Notes under the pieces: model-generated
The model's input: only the letters and a program-made list of their open reading frames with translations
The model's database searches: none
What the model was told of the DNA's origin: nothing
Position numbers and translations under genes: made by a program
In this document: positions 1-7,721 of the stretch, piece after piece
How positions within the stretch are numbered: position 1 is the first letter of the stretch
How the letters are laid out: each line of letters opens with the position of its first letter
NCBI GenBank assembly: GCA_025934545.1
Contig: JAICXV010000024.1
Location: 1-10,257, forward strand
Length of the DNA: 10,257 nt
DNA from: Verrucomicrobiia bacterium
Lineage (GTDB): Bacteria > Verrucomicrobiota > Verrucomicrobiia > Limisphaerales > Palsa-1400
Reading direction: 5' to 3'

Positions 1-1700
1 TGATGCAACACGCGTTCGACCATCTCGGCGCCATCGATCAACAAGCGGATGCCGCCGCCGCCAGTGGCGCGAATGTCATTTATTCCACTGGCTTCGGCGC
101 GTGGGGTTACGAGGGCCTGCCGTCCGATCGCGATATCCAGGACCGCTTCACCACAACCCATGATTATATCGACCGCGCGCACATGAAAGGTATCCAAGTC
201 GTCATCGGTTACGTGTGCGCGACGTCGATTGTGAAGCTCGACACCTTCGACAAAAATTGGCCGGAACGTTTTCGCCAGCAATTCACTTCCCCACCGCGCG
301 ATTGGTTGCAAGTCGACGTAAACGGAAAACCACTGCCTTCATGGTATGGCGGCGATTACAAGCCCGCCTGCATGAACAATCCGGATTGGCGCACTTACGA
401 AAAAGCCATCGTTCGCCTGCAATTGGACTCGGGGCACGATGGCATCTTTTTCGATAATCCGACCGTCCATCCGCAAGGTTGTTACTGCGACCATTGCATG
501 CGCAAATTCCAAAAATATCTCGCCACGGCTGGTGCAAAAGTCGAAGTGCCGCCAACCGGCGTCGTCGCCTTCCTGCGCAAATATGCCGCGGCTCATCCCG
601 AAGAATTCATTCGCTTTCGCTCGACGATCGCGCGCGACTTTTTGGACGACATCCAAAAGTTTGCGCGCACGATGAAACCCAAGGCGCTCATCACGTGCAA
701 CAACAGCCTTAACTCGCCGACCGTCTTTTTTTCGCAGGCGCGCAGATACGGATACAACATTCACGAAATGAGCAAGGTTGAGGACCTGGTCGTGGTCGAA
801 GACAGCAACAACCAGCCCCGAACATTGCCGAACGGCAGCACCGTCGAATACGGCCACATGTATGAACTGCTGCACGCCATCTCGCACAACAAACCAGTCG
901 TCGCCGTCACCATTGCCGATGGCGATTATACGACTGCGCCAAACTTGATGCGTCTCGCCATGGCCGAAGCCGCCGCGCACGAAGCATCCTATTTGTCATG
1001 GCCGACCTGGAAGGAAGAAGAACGCGAACGGATGGCGTTAGCCGTTCGCCCCGAGGCCAATCTTCTGCGTCAGTGCGCGCCGATGTTAAATGCCGCGCCA
1101 CGTCGTGCCGATGTGGTGTTTTATATTCCGTTTGAAAAATGGCCGACCCTCTCCGATGCCGAATTAATCAACTGCATCAGCATATTCCAAAACCAAAACA
1201 TCCAATTTGTCGCCGCGTGCGAAGACACCGTCGCCGATTATGCGAAACTGAAACCTACGCCGATCGTTTTTGCTCTGGGCACCAGCAACGATCCGCACCT
1301 CGATTCCTTCCGCACGCACCATGGGTTGGTCTATTCCAATCACGACGACAAAAACTGGATCGGCGATATACAACGCGTTCTCCAAAATTCGCTGAAATTC
1401 GAAGGGCCAAAATCAGTGCGCGTCGTTGTTCGCGACCAACCCAAACGCACCATCGTCCACCTGCTTAACCTGAACGTGCAACGTGTCTCCTCCTACGAAG
1501 ACAAAGTCACGCCTGCCACCGGCATTTCCATTCAAGTGCGTGTTCCAAACAAACACGTTCGCTCAGTGCAGGCGCTGACGGTCGACACCTATGCGACGCG
1601 CGGGAAAGTCGAATTCACCTCGCAAAAAGATCCGAACGGTTCGCTCATTTCCTTCGACGTCCCGAACCTCGGAATCTCGACCATAGTTGTGATTGAATGA
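1..1700 (+). CDS. Glycoside-hydrolase-like TIM-barrel protein (5' partial)
   Basis: The reading frame is open from the window edge to a TGA at 1698-1700, giving 565 residues from the first ATG (base 3). That Met is probably internal: it lies just before a first barrel strand (SGANVIYSTGFGAW, 21-34) and no signal peptide is visible, so the true start should lie upstream. Residues 1 to about 350 read like a GH-A/GHL-type barrel: IQVVIGY (64-70), HDGIFFDNP (145-153, candidate acidic residues D146 and D151), a CxCxxC cluster followed by F and L (C160, C162, C165), and VVVEDSNN (263-270, candidate E266). A Rossmann-like part follows (about 366-430), then a C-terminal beta domain ending ISTIVVIE. 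This barrel/middle/beta order resembles GH42-like enzymes and hypothetical glycosyl hydrolase families. The substrate cannot be told. mqnC follows after 26 nt on the same strand but is not functionally linked in any obvious way. Confidence 0.8.
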   Translation, partial: MQHAFDHLGAIDQQADAAAASGANVIYSTGFGAWGYEGLPSDRDIQDRFTTTHDYIDRAHMKGIQVVIGYVCATSIVKLDTFDKNWPERFRQQFTSPPRDWLQVDVNGKPLPSWYGGDYKPACMNNPDWRTYEKAIVRLQLDSGHDGIFFDNPTVHPQGCYCDHCMRKFQKYLATAGAKVEVPPTGVVAFLRKYAAAHPEEFIRFRSTIARDFLDDIQKFARTMKPKALITCNNSLNSPTVFFSQARRYGYNIHEMSKVEDLVVVEDSNNQPRTLPNGSTVEYGHMYELLHAISHNKPVVAVTIADGDYTTAPNLMRLAMAEAAAHEASYLSWPTWKEEERERMALAVRPEANLLRQCAPMLNAAPRRADVVFYIPFEKWPTLSDAELINCISIFQNQNIQFVAACEDTVADYAKLKPTPIVFALGTSNDPHLDSFRTHHGLVYSNHDDKNWIGDIQRVLQNSLKFEGPKSVRVVVRDQPKRTIVHLLNLNVQRVSSYEDKVTPATGISIQVRVPNKHVRSVQALTVDTYATRGKVEFTSQKDPNGSLISFDVPNLGISTIVVIE

Positions 1701-1726
1701 CAATCTGCGTCGGGTAAATTCAAGCT

Positions 1727-2818
1727 GTGACCGAAGCAGTGACATTGGATGGCGTGATCGAAAAAGCATGGGCCGGCCATCGCATTAACCAGACCGAAGC
1801 GCTGAGTCTCTATTCCTTGCCGCTCGAAGAACTCGGTGCGCTCTCCGACCGCCGCCGCCAACTGGCCAAGGCAAAAGCTTACGACGGGCGTGGTAACGAT
1901 ATCGTCACCTACATCGTCGACCGCAACGTCAATTACACCAACGTCTGCAACGTTTATTGTAAGTTTTGCGCGTTCTATCGAACGGAAAAAGATTCCGACG
2001 CCTACGTCATCACGTTCGATGAGATGGACAAAAAAATTGAGGAAACCATAGCCTTGGGCGGCACGCAAATCCTCATGCAAGGCGGTCATCATCCCAAACT
2101 GTCGATGCAGTGGTATCTGGATTTGCTCTCCCACATCAAAAGCAAATTTCCCCAAATCAACATCCACGGGTTCAGCCCGAGCGAGTTCATTCATTTTCGC
2201 GAAGTGTTCGGGTTGCCGCTCGAAGAAATCATTTCCAAGTTCAAAGCAGCCGGTCTCGGTTCCGTCCCCGGCGGCGGCGGCGAGATTCTCGTCGATCGCG
2301 TCCGTCAACGCATCTCACCACTCAAAGCCATGAGCGACGACTGGTTGAGCGTTATGGACGTCGCGCATCGACTCGGACTCGCATCCAGCGCGACGATGAT
2401 GTTCGGTCACGTAGAGACCGTGGAAGATCGGATCGAACATCTCGAACGCGTCCGCGCGCAGCAGGACAAGTCCAAAGGCTTCACCGCGTTCATTGCCTGG
2501 ACGTTCCAGTCCGAGAATACAAAACTGAAAGCGCCAACAGTTGGCGCTCATGAATATTTGCGCACGCAAGCGCTGGCGCGGATTTACCTCGACAACATCC
2601 CGAACATCCAAAGTTCATGGGTCACGCAGGGCCCGGAAATCGGCCAGGTCGCCTTGAAATATGGTGCAAACGATCTCGGCAGCATCATGATTGAAGAGAA
2701 TGTTGTCTCCCAGGCCGGCACCACTTTCCGCATGGGCGTCGCCGATATGCAACGTCTCATCAAAGAGCTCGGCTACGAACCGCATCAGCGCGACAATTGG
2801 TATCACTTGCTCAATTAG
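1727..2818 (+). CDS. mqnC: Cyclic dehypoxanthinyl futalosine synthase MqnC (radical SAM)
   Basis: This 363-residue cytosolic radical SAM enzyme belongs to the futalosine route to menaquinone, where MqnC cyclises dehypoxanthine futalosine to the cyclic form. The CxxxCxxC cluster motif is at C74, C78 and C81 (CNVYCKFCAFYR), ligating the 4Fe-4S cluster that cleaves S-adenosylmethionine. Family signatures follow: the LMQGGHHP segment (116-123), HGFSPSE, a glycine-rich LGSVPGGGGEIL, MMFGHVET, and GSIMIEENVV near the C-terminus. Length and motif order match the usual MqnC. The start is GTG at 1727, 26 nt after the previous stop, with only a weak ribosome site; no later start would keep the N-terminal helix. 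The glycosyltransferase ATG directly follows the stop, so translation is probably coupled. No other mqn gene is in the window. The related enzyme MqnE also carries a CX3CX2C motif, but the GGHHP and GGGGEIL segments favour MqnC. Confidence 0.95.
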   Translation: MTEAVTLDGVIEKAWAGHRINQTEALSLYSLPLEELGALSDRRRQLAKAKAYDGRGNDIVTYIVDRNVNYTNVCNVYCKFCAFYRTEKDSDAYVITFDEMDKKIEETIALGGTQILMQGGHHPKLSMQWYLDLLSHIKSKFPQINIHGFSPSEFIHFREVFGLPLEEIISKFKAAGLGSVPGGGGEILVDRVRQRISPLKAMSDDWLSVMDVAHRLGLASSATMMFGHVETVEDRIEHLERVRAQQDKSKGFTAFIAWTFQSENTKLKAPTVGAHEYLRTQALARIYLDNIPNIQSSWVTQGPEIGQVALKYGANDLGSIMIEENVVSQAGTTFRMGVADMQRLIKELGYEPHQRDNWYHLLN

Positions 2819-3547
2819 ATGAACGCGCCAGAACTCAGCATTGTCCTCCCCTGCTACAACGAGTCGGGTAACATTCCCCTTTTGATCAAACTTCTGCAGG
2901 AAACCGTTGAGCCTCTCAAATTGTCCTACGAAATCATCGTCACCGACGATTGCAGCAAGGACAATTCGTGGGAATTACTCAAGGACATGACGGCGAAAGA
3001 TTCGCGAATTCGGGCACAACGTTTTGGGAAGAACTGCGGATTATCGGCGGCGCTTTGGGCAGGGATTCAGTCCGCGCGCGGCAAAATAATTGTCACGATG
3101 GATTCAGATCTACAAAATGACCCGCGCGAATTGCCGAAGTTATTGGCGCCCCTCGACAAATACGATTGTGTCTGTGGCAGCCGCGTCGCCAGCCGGAGCA
3201 AAGGCGACAACTTCGTTCGCGTCGCTTCCTCACGAATTGCCAATTGGGTCCGCAATAAATTATCGGATGAAGATGTGTCCGACGCCGCGTGCAGCTATCG
3301 CGCGTTCAAACGCGAGTGCGTCACGAACCTGAAGTTTTTCAAAGGCATGCATCGCTTCATGGCCACACTGGTGAAGATGGAGGGATTTTCGGTTGTCGAA
3401 GTCGACATCTCGACCAATCCGCGTCATGCCGGAAAAGCGAACTACGGCGTCTGGAATCGCGTGTTTATCGCCTTCCACGATTTGCTCGCCGTGCGCTGGA
3501 TGAAGAAGCGAATGTTTCCTATCCGCGTTGTCGAACGAATCAATTAG
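2819..3547 (+). CDS. Family 2 glycosyltransferase (DPM1/ArnC-like catalytic domain)
   Basis: The 242-residue product is a GT-A fold family 2 glycosyltransferase, resembling polyprenyl-phosphate sugar transferases (DPM1, GtrB, ArnC). Visible motifs are LSIVLPCYNESGNI (6-19), the nucleotide-binding DD at 43-44, the metal-binding DxD in MDSDLQNDP (D95, D97), CGSRVASRS (119-127), the SYRAFKRE acceptor-region segment and PRHAGKANYG (201-210). Family relatives often continue into two C-terminal membrane helices. Here the protein stops soon after the FHDLLAVRWMKKRM amphipathic stretch, so it has only the soluble or membrane-associated core. The donor and acceptor are not decided by sequence; a nucleotide sugar and a polyprenyl phosphate are the family expectation. 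The ATG begins on the base after the mqnC stop, so it is most likely translated from the same mRNA. The 3' end overlaps the convergent hydrolase gene by 8 bp, so no terminator fits between them. Confidence 0.9.
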   Translation: MNAPELSIVLPCYNESGNIPLLIKLLQETVEPLKLSYEIIVTDDCSKDNSWELLKDMTAKDSRIRAQRFGKNCGLSAALWAGIQSARGKIIVTMDSDLQNDPRELPKLLAPLDKYDCVCGSRVASRSKGDNFVRVASSRIANWVRNKLSDEDVSDAACSYRAFKRECVTNLKFFKGMHRFMATLVKMEGFSVVEVDISTNPRHAGKANYGVWNRVFIAFHDLLAVRWMKKRMFPIRVVERIN

Positions 3548-4769
3548 ACACCTCGATGTAGACCGGCAGGAGGCCGACGTTCATCGTAGTCTTCGTCAGC
3601 TTCAACGAAATTGAGTGCGGAGAAACGGTGGACCAGGCCGCGAGTTTCCGTTTTTTCCCTTTGCTGAACAGAAGCACATAATCTTTTTCATCGGTCTGAT
3701 CGACGCGGCGTTCGAGTTTATAACCGTCTAACTCGCGAACCATGTTACGCAACGCGATGTAGGCGGGCTTGGGCTGCAAGTCGAAGGTAACGGTCCCGAA
3801 ATTATGCTCGTTCTCATTCGCATCGTGGCCATCATTTTTCCAATCGTACCAAATCGACAACGGAACGCCGTTGAGCAAATTAACGAGCTGCTGGCGGACG
3901 ATATACGCGCCCTGCTCTTCCAGTGAAACGCCGTGGGCGAAGGTCGAGTAACCCCATTCACCGCTCAGAATCGGCATATTCTTTTTTCCATCGGGTGCGT
4001 ATTTCGAAATCATTTCACGCAACTTTTTGTAATCAGGAGTCGCCGTCTCCGGCGGCATCCGCGGATCGCGATACGGATGAACGGTGATCGCGTCTAAATA
4101 TTGCAACGTCCCGGACTTAAAGAGCGTTTCGAAAAACGGCCACTCGAATCCAGACAGCGCCGGAGCGACGACGGTCGCCGATGGCTCCGCTTCCTTGATG
4201 GCCTTGGCCGTGGCGAGAGCTAGCGCGGCATATTCTTTGGCGTCGGGTTTCGGTTTCCAGAAAAACCCATTCGGCTCGTTATAAATTTCCCAAAGGATAT
4301 GGTGACCGTGAAAATGTTTCGCGGCCGCAGCCGACCATCGCGCGAACGCGGCGATACTCTCGGGATTACGCGGTGAGGCGGTGTGCTGTTGCGCTTCGTG
4401 CGTAAACGGATGCGTGGCATTTACCGTTTTTTCGTAAGCGGCGTTGACGTAGTCCAAAATATAAATGGCGCGAATACCGCGTTTTTCCAGATTGGCCGTC
4501 AACTCATCATAACCGTTCCAGTCGTACTCGCCGCGTTTGGGCTCCGTCGCATCCCACGCAAAATCCATGCGGATAAACTTGAATCCAGCGGCGGCGATCA
4601 TGTCGAGGTCTTCCGTCTGCCCCGTGACGAAATGAATGTTCACGCCGACGCCGCTTGGAATAACGCCGTTTGGAATTTGTGCGACGGCCGGCCATGCCAG
4701 CATCAGCAACGCAACCACAGCCAACCGAACTTTACCAAAGGCCGTAGTAATAAACGTAGCTGGATGCAT
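3540..4769 (-). CDS. Secreted clan GH-A glycoside hydrolase, PslG/GH39-like
   Basis: The 409-residue product has a signal peptide (K13/R15, hydrophobic core, then WPAVA with likely cleavage between A30 and Q31), so it acts outside the inner membrane. The rest is a TIM-barrel retaining hydrolase: GVNIHF (42-47), a [16 protein letters not shown] strand, ILDYVN, the acid/base motif WEIYNEPNG (E165), an HPYRDPR strand (231-237) and the nucleophile segment SGEWGYS (E271), with WYDWKNDG on a later strand. This set matches clan GH-A. From memory of the family, the order GVNIHF, RMDF, ILDYVN, NEPN, HPYR resembles PslG, the biofilm exopolysaccharide hydrolase placed in GH39, more than cellulase-type GH5; the family assignment is inference. 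A small beta domain ends the protein. The start at 4769 lies inside the upstream prepilin-like gene (38 bp overlap). Later starts would lose the charged n-region, so 4769 is preferred although no clear Shine-Dalgarno is seen. Confidence 0.9.
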   Translation of the reverse strand: MHPATFITTAFGKVRLAVVALLMLAWPAVAQIPNGVIPSGVGVNIHFVTGQTEDLDMIAAAGFKFIRMDFAWDATEPKRGEYDWNGYDELTANLEKRGIRAIYILDYVNAAYEKTVNATHPFTHEAQQHTASPRNPESIAAFARWSAAAAKHFHGHHILWEIYNEPNGFFWKPKPDAKEYAALALATAKAIKEAEPSATVVAPALSGFEWPFFETLFKSGTLQYLDAITVHPYRDPRMPPETATPDYKKLREMISKYAPDGKKNMPILSGEWGYSTFAHGVSLEEQGAYIVRQQLVNLLNGVPLSIWYDWKNDGHDANENEHNFGTVTFDLQPKPAYIALRNMVRELDGYKLERRVDQTDEKDYVLLFSKGKKRKLAAWSTVSPHSISLKLTKTTMNVGLLPVYIEVSN

Positions 4770-5445
4770 AGTTGGTTTTCATCTGGTTGATTGGCTTCCA
4801 GATAATCGCGCCATCGAGATAGCCGACGTTGCCGCCCTGCGCGCCCTCTTGTTTCGGCGTCCGGATGTTGGGAAAATAAGTAATGGTGCCGCCGTTGTAG
4901 GTCGGTGCGCCGTGGGACGTATGCGGTGTGCAACGCAGTGTGTCGCTGTTGTCCCATGTATTCGGACAAGCAAGGATGACGTTCGTCGCTGCTTCGGTTG
5001 TTTTTTGCGGCGAATGCCAGGCCAGCGGATTGTTTGGCGCCCAACTCGTCGTATTGAAATCGCCCATATACATATAGCCGATGAGAAAACCGTATTGGGC
5101 GAAGTAACGGACCGGCGAACCGTTGTAGATGGCGTTCGGGCAGTCCATGATGCGCTGGTTACCGCCGGCGTAACCAACAAGATTGGTCCAGCTCGTATTT
5201 TTAATGCGAATGATGTGCGACTCGCCTTGATTGTCGCGTCCCGCCGGAAGTTTTTCTTTGTTGTCCAGGCCGTACATGTGAATGGCGAGAACGCTCTGGT
5301 GCATGTTGCTTTTGCAATTGGCGCGCTTGCCCTTTTCTTTCGCTGAGGCGAGCGCGGGCAGAAGCATGGCGGCGAGAATTGCTATGATGGCAATGACGAC
5401 CAGCAACTCGATCAAAGTAAACGCTAATGCTCGCCGTGGGTTCAT
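4732..5445 (-). CDS. Prepilin-type N-terminal domain protein (DUF1559-like pseudopilin)
   Basis: The 237-residue product starts with a short basic leader MNPRRALA followed by [19 protein letters not shown], the type IV prepilin/pseudopilin signal: F9 would be mature residue +1 and E13 the conserved +5 glutamate. The hydrophobic helix (about 9-31) would anchor it in the inner membrane or pack in a pilus-like fibre after prepilin peptidase cleavage. The body has the features of the large Planctomycetes/Verrucomicrobia family: NCKSNMHQ with Cys44, [11 protein letters not shown] and, near the C-terminus, [13 protein letters not shown], which corresponds to the processing-associated H-X9-DG motif region. 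It ends in an aromatic tail (YVYYYGLW). These proteins occur in many copies per genome and their role is mostly unknown. Alanine rather than glycine precedes the cleavage site. It lies 37 nt after the lipoprotein gene and overlaps the hydrolase gene, suggesting one transcript. Confidence 0.9.
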   Translation of the reverse strand: MNPRRALAFTLIELLVVIAIIAILAAMLLPALASAKEKGKRANCKSNMHQSVLAIHMYGLDNKEKLPAGRDNQGESHIIRIKNTSWTNLVGYAGGNQRIMDCPNAIYNGSPVRYFAQYGFLIGYMYMGDFNTTSWAPNNPLAWHSPQKTTEAATNVILACPNTWDNSDTLRCTPHTSHGAPTYNGGTITYFPNIRTPKQEGAQGGNVGYLDGAIIWKPINQMKTNYASSYVYYYGLW

Positions 5446-5482
5446 ATCTTTATTGTAATGGACGAACGGTCGTCCGCCAAAG

Positions 5483-6232
5483 TCATTTCCGCCCCTCCAA
5501 CGGCGCCGGCGGTGCTGACCGTTTGAGGGTCAGCGGCAACGCGTTGGGCCCTTGCTTCCAGGTACCCGTGATTTCGCCGGATGTGCGATTGACAGCCCCG
5601 TCAAAAGAACCGGCCACTCCGCCAACTTCAATATGCAACTTGCCGTTCGTATAATTAATGGCCGTCATCGGAATGCCGTTAACGCCTTGATCAAGCGAGT
5701 CGACCTCGCCACGAAAACCACCGTTCGACTGCTCCGCGATTTTAAAAGCGAGCCGAGACGGCAAGCCGCCAATGGCAATCTCGCCCAGCCAATAGCCTTG
5801 CACATCCGAGTTGTCGCGTTGCGCGTAATCGGCGGGCGACAATGGCGCAGGAACAACCGGTGGGTTGGCCGTGCGCTTCATCGTCAATGGAAGGTTCATT
5901 CCATTTTGTTTGAACGTGCCAGTCATCACGTCGCGGTTCGTATCAAGAGTGGCATCATAAACGGCGTGAAAAACACCCAGTTCAAGATGGACGTCGGGAG
6001 CGTGAATTTTAACGGCAGCAACGGGCAAATCTTTTTTCCCCTGATCGATCAAATCAATAGTGCCTTTGTAATCCAAACCATCGCGTTTGAGATGGAGAAC
6101 GAGGCGAGACTGGATGTGCCCGGCGTCGAGGGTTCCGAACCATGCTCCAGCAAGGTCTTTCGTCGGATTGCAGCTGACAAATAATGCCAGGACCAAAACC
6201 AGCGCTGGTTGGGTAAAGCGCTTAAGATTCAT
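5483..6232 (-). CDS. Two-repeat lipoprotein with lipocalin-like beta domains
   Basis: From the ATG at 6232 the product has 249 residues: MNLKRF basic region, hydrophobic core, then LFVSC with lipobox cysteine C21, so it is probably a lipid-anchored envelope protein. The frame is open further upstream, but extending it would run through the divergent propeller gene and hide the signal. An AAGG six bases before the ATG supports this start. The mature part is two copies of one domain of about 92 residues, 29-120 and 146-238, joined by a proline-rich linker. Shared landmarks are GAWFG / [13 protein letters not shown] / [19 protein letters not shown] / [19 protein letters not shown] / TGTWKQGP, and PLTMKR / PLTLKR. 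Similar all-beta domains with a G-W-G start and a DQG motif occur N-terminal to some alpha/beta hydrolases; here no catalytic domain follows. A binding or scaffold role is plausible but unproven. It heads the left-going three-gene block. Confidence 0.82.
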   Translation of the reverse strand: MNLKRFTQPALVLVLALFVSCNPTKDLAGAWFGTLDAGHIQSRLVLHLKRDGLDYKGTIDLIDQGKKDLPVAAVKIHAPDVHLELGVFHAVYDATLDTNRDVMTGTFKQNGMNLPLTMKRTANPPVVPAPLSPADYAQRDNSDVQGYWLGEIAIGGLPSRLAFKIAEQSNGGFRGEVDSLDQGVNGIPMTAINYTNGKLHIEVGGVAGSFDGAVNRTSGEITGTWKQGPNALPLTLKRSAPPAPLEGRK

Positions 6233-6374
6233 ATTTAGCCTTGTGACCGTTCTAACACGGGCGCGGGCATTAGCGAGGCTTTTCACAACGCTTGACACGC
6301 GTCGCCGTCCGAATCTTTCACCACAGCTTGTGCGGGCTTGACCACACGTGGCGGAACTGCCACTCCTTTGCTTC
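6233..6374. promoter_or_regulatory. Divergent intergenic region between lipoprotein and propeller genes
   Basis: This 142-bp gap separates the left-going lipoprotein block from the right-going propeller gene, so it must hold promoters for both if neither is read through. On the + strand a perfect TTGACA lies at 6292-6297, but the hexamer 17 bases on (CTTTCA) is a poor -10, so the promoter call is uncertain. No operator palindrome or riboswitch-like fold was recognised. Confidence 0.35.
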
Positions 6375-7646
6375 GTGAAAATACTTTCTGCCGCGCTCTT
6401 CGCATCGGTCGCATTGGCGTTGCCGTCGCACGCCGAAAAAATCCATAGCTTCGAAAAAATCCAGCTGACCGACGAGTTCTGGAGTGAAGGCGCCAATTTC
6501 GGCGATTTCAATCGCGACGGAAAAATGGACATCGTCTCGGGTCCGTTTTGGTACGAAGGCCCCGACTTCAAAGTCCGCCATGAATTCATGCCGGCGACCG
6601 AGACGTTCACCGTCAATCAACCGGACGGCACCATGAAAACTTTCCACGGTTTCGAAGGCGGCCTCGGCACGAAAAACACCTACAGCCACAACTTTTTTGC
6701 CTACAGCTACGACATCAATCACGACGGTTGGACCGACATTATTATTCTCGGTTTCCCCGGCGAAGAATCGTGGTGGTTTGAAAATCCAAAAGGCAAACCC
6801 GGCCATTGGGCCAAACACACCATCATCAAAGTCACCGACAACGAATCGCCCATGCTCGGCGACCTGACCGGCGACCGTAAACCTGAACTCATCTGCTCGT
6901 CCGAAGGCTACATGGGCTACGCCGCGCCCGATCGCAAACATCCCGAGGACCTCTGGCCTTTCCATCGCATTTCACCCAATAAAAACTATCACAAGTTTAC
7001 CCATGGCCTCGGCATCGGCGACGTCAACGGCGATGGCCGTATGGATGTGCTGGAAAAAAATGGCTGGTACGAACAACCCAAATCACTCAAGGACGATCCG
7101 ATTTGGAAATTTCATCCGTTTGAATTTTCGCATAACGGCGCCGCGCAAATGTTCGCTTACGATGTCAACGGCGATGGCTTGCCCGATGTTATCTGCAGCA
7201 TTTGGGCTCATGGCTACGGCCTGGCCTGGTATGAGCAATTGCGCGAGCGCGATGCCAAAGGCGAAATCCAATTCAAAAAACATCTCATCCTCAATGAAGA
7301 TGCGACGCCTAATAAATATGGCGTCGCCTTTTCGCAACTGCACGGTGTCGCAATGGCCGACATGAACGGCGACGGCCTGTTGGACATCGTCACCGGCAAA
7401 CGTTTCTGGGCCCACGGCCACAACGGTCCTGATCCCGATTCCGACGGCACACCGGTCCTTTACTGGTTCCAACTCGTGCGCAACAAAGACAAAAGCATCG
7501 ATTGGATTCCACACCTCATCGACAACAATTCAGGCGTCGGCACACAAGTTGTCGTCGGCAATATCAACAAAGACAAACTGCCGGATATTGTTGTGGGAAA
7601 TAAGAAGGGAACATTTGTTTTCCTTCATTACATCGAAAAGAAATAG
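6375..7646 (+). CDS. Secreted FG-GAP/VCBS seven-repeat beta-propeller protein
   Basis: Starting at GTG 6375 the product has 423 residues with a standard signal peptide (MKILSAALFASVALALPSHA, cleavage after A20). The frame also allows a GTG at 6348, which adds nine residues including a glutamate ahead of the signal and looks less likely. The mature protein holds seven calcium-loop repeats of the FG-GAP type: D44-D52 (DFNRDGKMD), 113-121, 163-171 (degenerate, DLTGDRKPE), 216-224, 263-271, 329-337 and 396-404 (NINKDKLPD). Seven repeats fit a seven-bladed propeller, with aspartates of each DxNxDGxxD loop binding calcium. Blades also share WYE/WFE aromatic strands typical of this PVC family. Role: exported, probably in the periplasm or on the surface, in binding or adhesion; no catalytic motif is seen. 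It ends in an IEKK tail and converges on the EF-hand gene. Confidence 0.88.
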   Translation: MKILSAALFASVALALPSHAEKIHSFEKIQLTDEFWSEGANFGDFNRDGKMDIVSGPFWYEGPDFKVRHEFMPATETFTVNQPDGTMKTFHGFEGGLGTKNTYSHNFFAYSYDINHDGWTDIIILGFPGEESWWFENPKGKPGHWAKHTIIKVTDNESPMLGDLTGDRKPELICSSEGYMGYAAPDRKHPEDLWPFHRISPNKNYHKFTHGLGIGDVNGDGRMDVLEKNGWYEQPKSLKDDPIWKFHPFEFSHNGAAQMFAYDVNGDGLPDVICSIWAHGYGLAWYEQLRERDAKGEIQFKKHLILNEDATPNKYGVAFSQLHGVAMADMNGDGLLDIVTGKRFWAHGHNGPDPDSDGTPVLYWFQLVRNKDKSIDWIPHLIDNNSGVGTQVVVGNINKDKLPDIVVGNKKGTFVFLHYIEKK

Positions 7647-7657
7647 CCATCTTTCGT

Positions 7658-7695
7658 AAAATAAAAACGCTCCACCGCCGAAGCGAGGGAGCGTT
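7658..7695 (-). terminator. Rho-independent terminator of the EF-hand gene
   Basis: Read on the - strand, 7695 to 7666 forms a 30-nt hairpin: two 13-nt arms closed by a C-UUCG-G tetraloop, with one C/U mismatch and one G-U wobble. It is followed by TTTTTATTTT (7667 to 7658, sharing two bases with the stem). It begins 26 nt after the EF-hand stop codon. On the + strand the hairpin is followed by CATTGT, so it should not stop the propeller transcript efficiently. Confidence 0.88.
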
Positions 7696-7721
7696 CATTG
7701 TCCGGACTAATGTCCGAAAAT

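Noticed and set aside
339..980. Antisense reading frame (213 residues) inside the first gene
   Set aside because: Repetitive V/F/A/D composition typical of the reverse of GC-biased codons; no family features.
1589..2308. Long antisense reading frame (239 residues) opposite mqnC
   Set aside because: It mirrors the codon pattern of a well-supported gene and shows no recognisable domain or signal.
4636..5346. Right-going 236-residue frame opposite the prepilin-like gene
   Set aside because: The left-going frame has an unmistakable prepilin leader and family motifs; this one is its shadow.
6292..6320. TTGACA as a sigma-70 promoter for the propeller gene
   Set aside because: The -35 is perfect but no acceptable -10 lies 16-18 bases downstream, so it is noted in the intergenic entry only.
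5483..6616. A longer left-going reading frame of 377 residues for the lipoprotein
   Set aside because: The extra 128 residues are antisense to the propeller gene and low in family-like features; the lipobox signal and AAGG site support the start at 6232.
6318..6965. Antisense reading frame (215 residues) opposite the propeller gene
   Set aside because: Overlaps a gene with clear repeats and signal peptide; composition is that of a codon shadow.
7702..7715. CGGAC-TAAT-GTCCG hairpin as a + strand terminator of the propeller gene
   Set aside because: The 5-bp stem is short and is followed by A-rich sequence, not a T-run.
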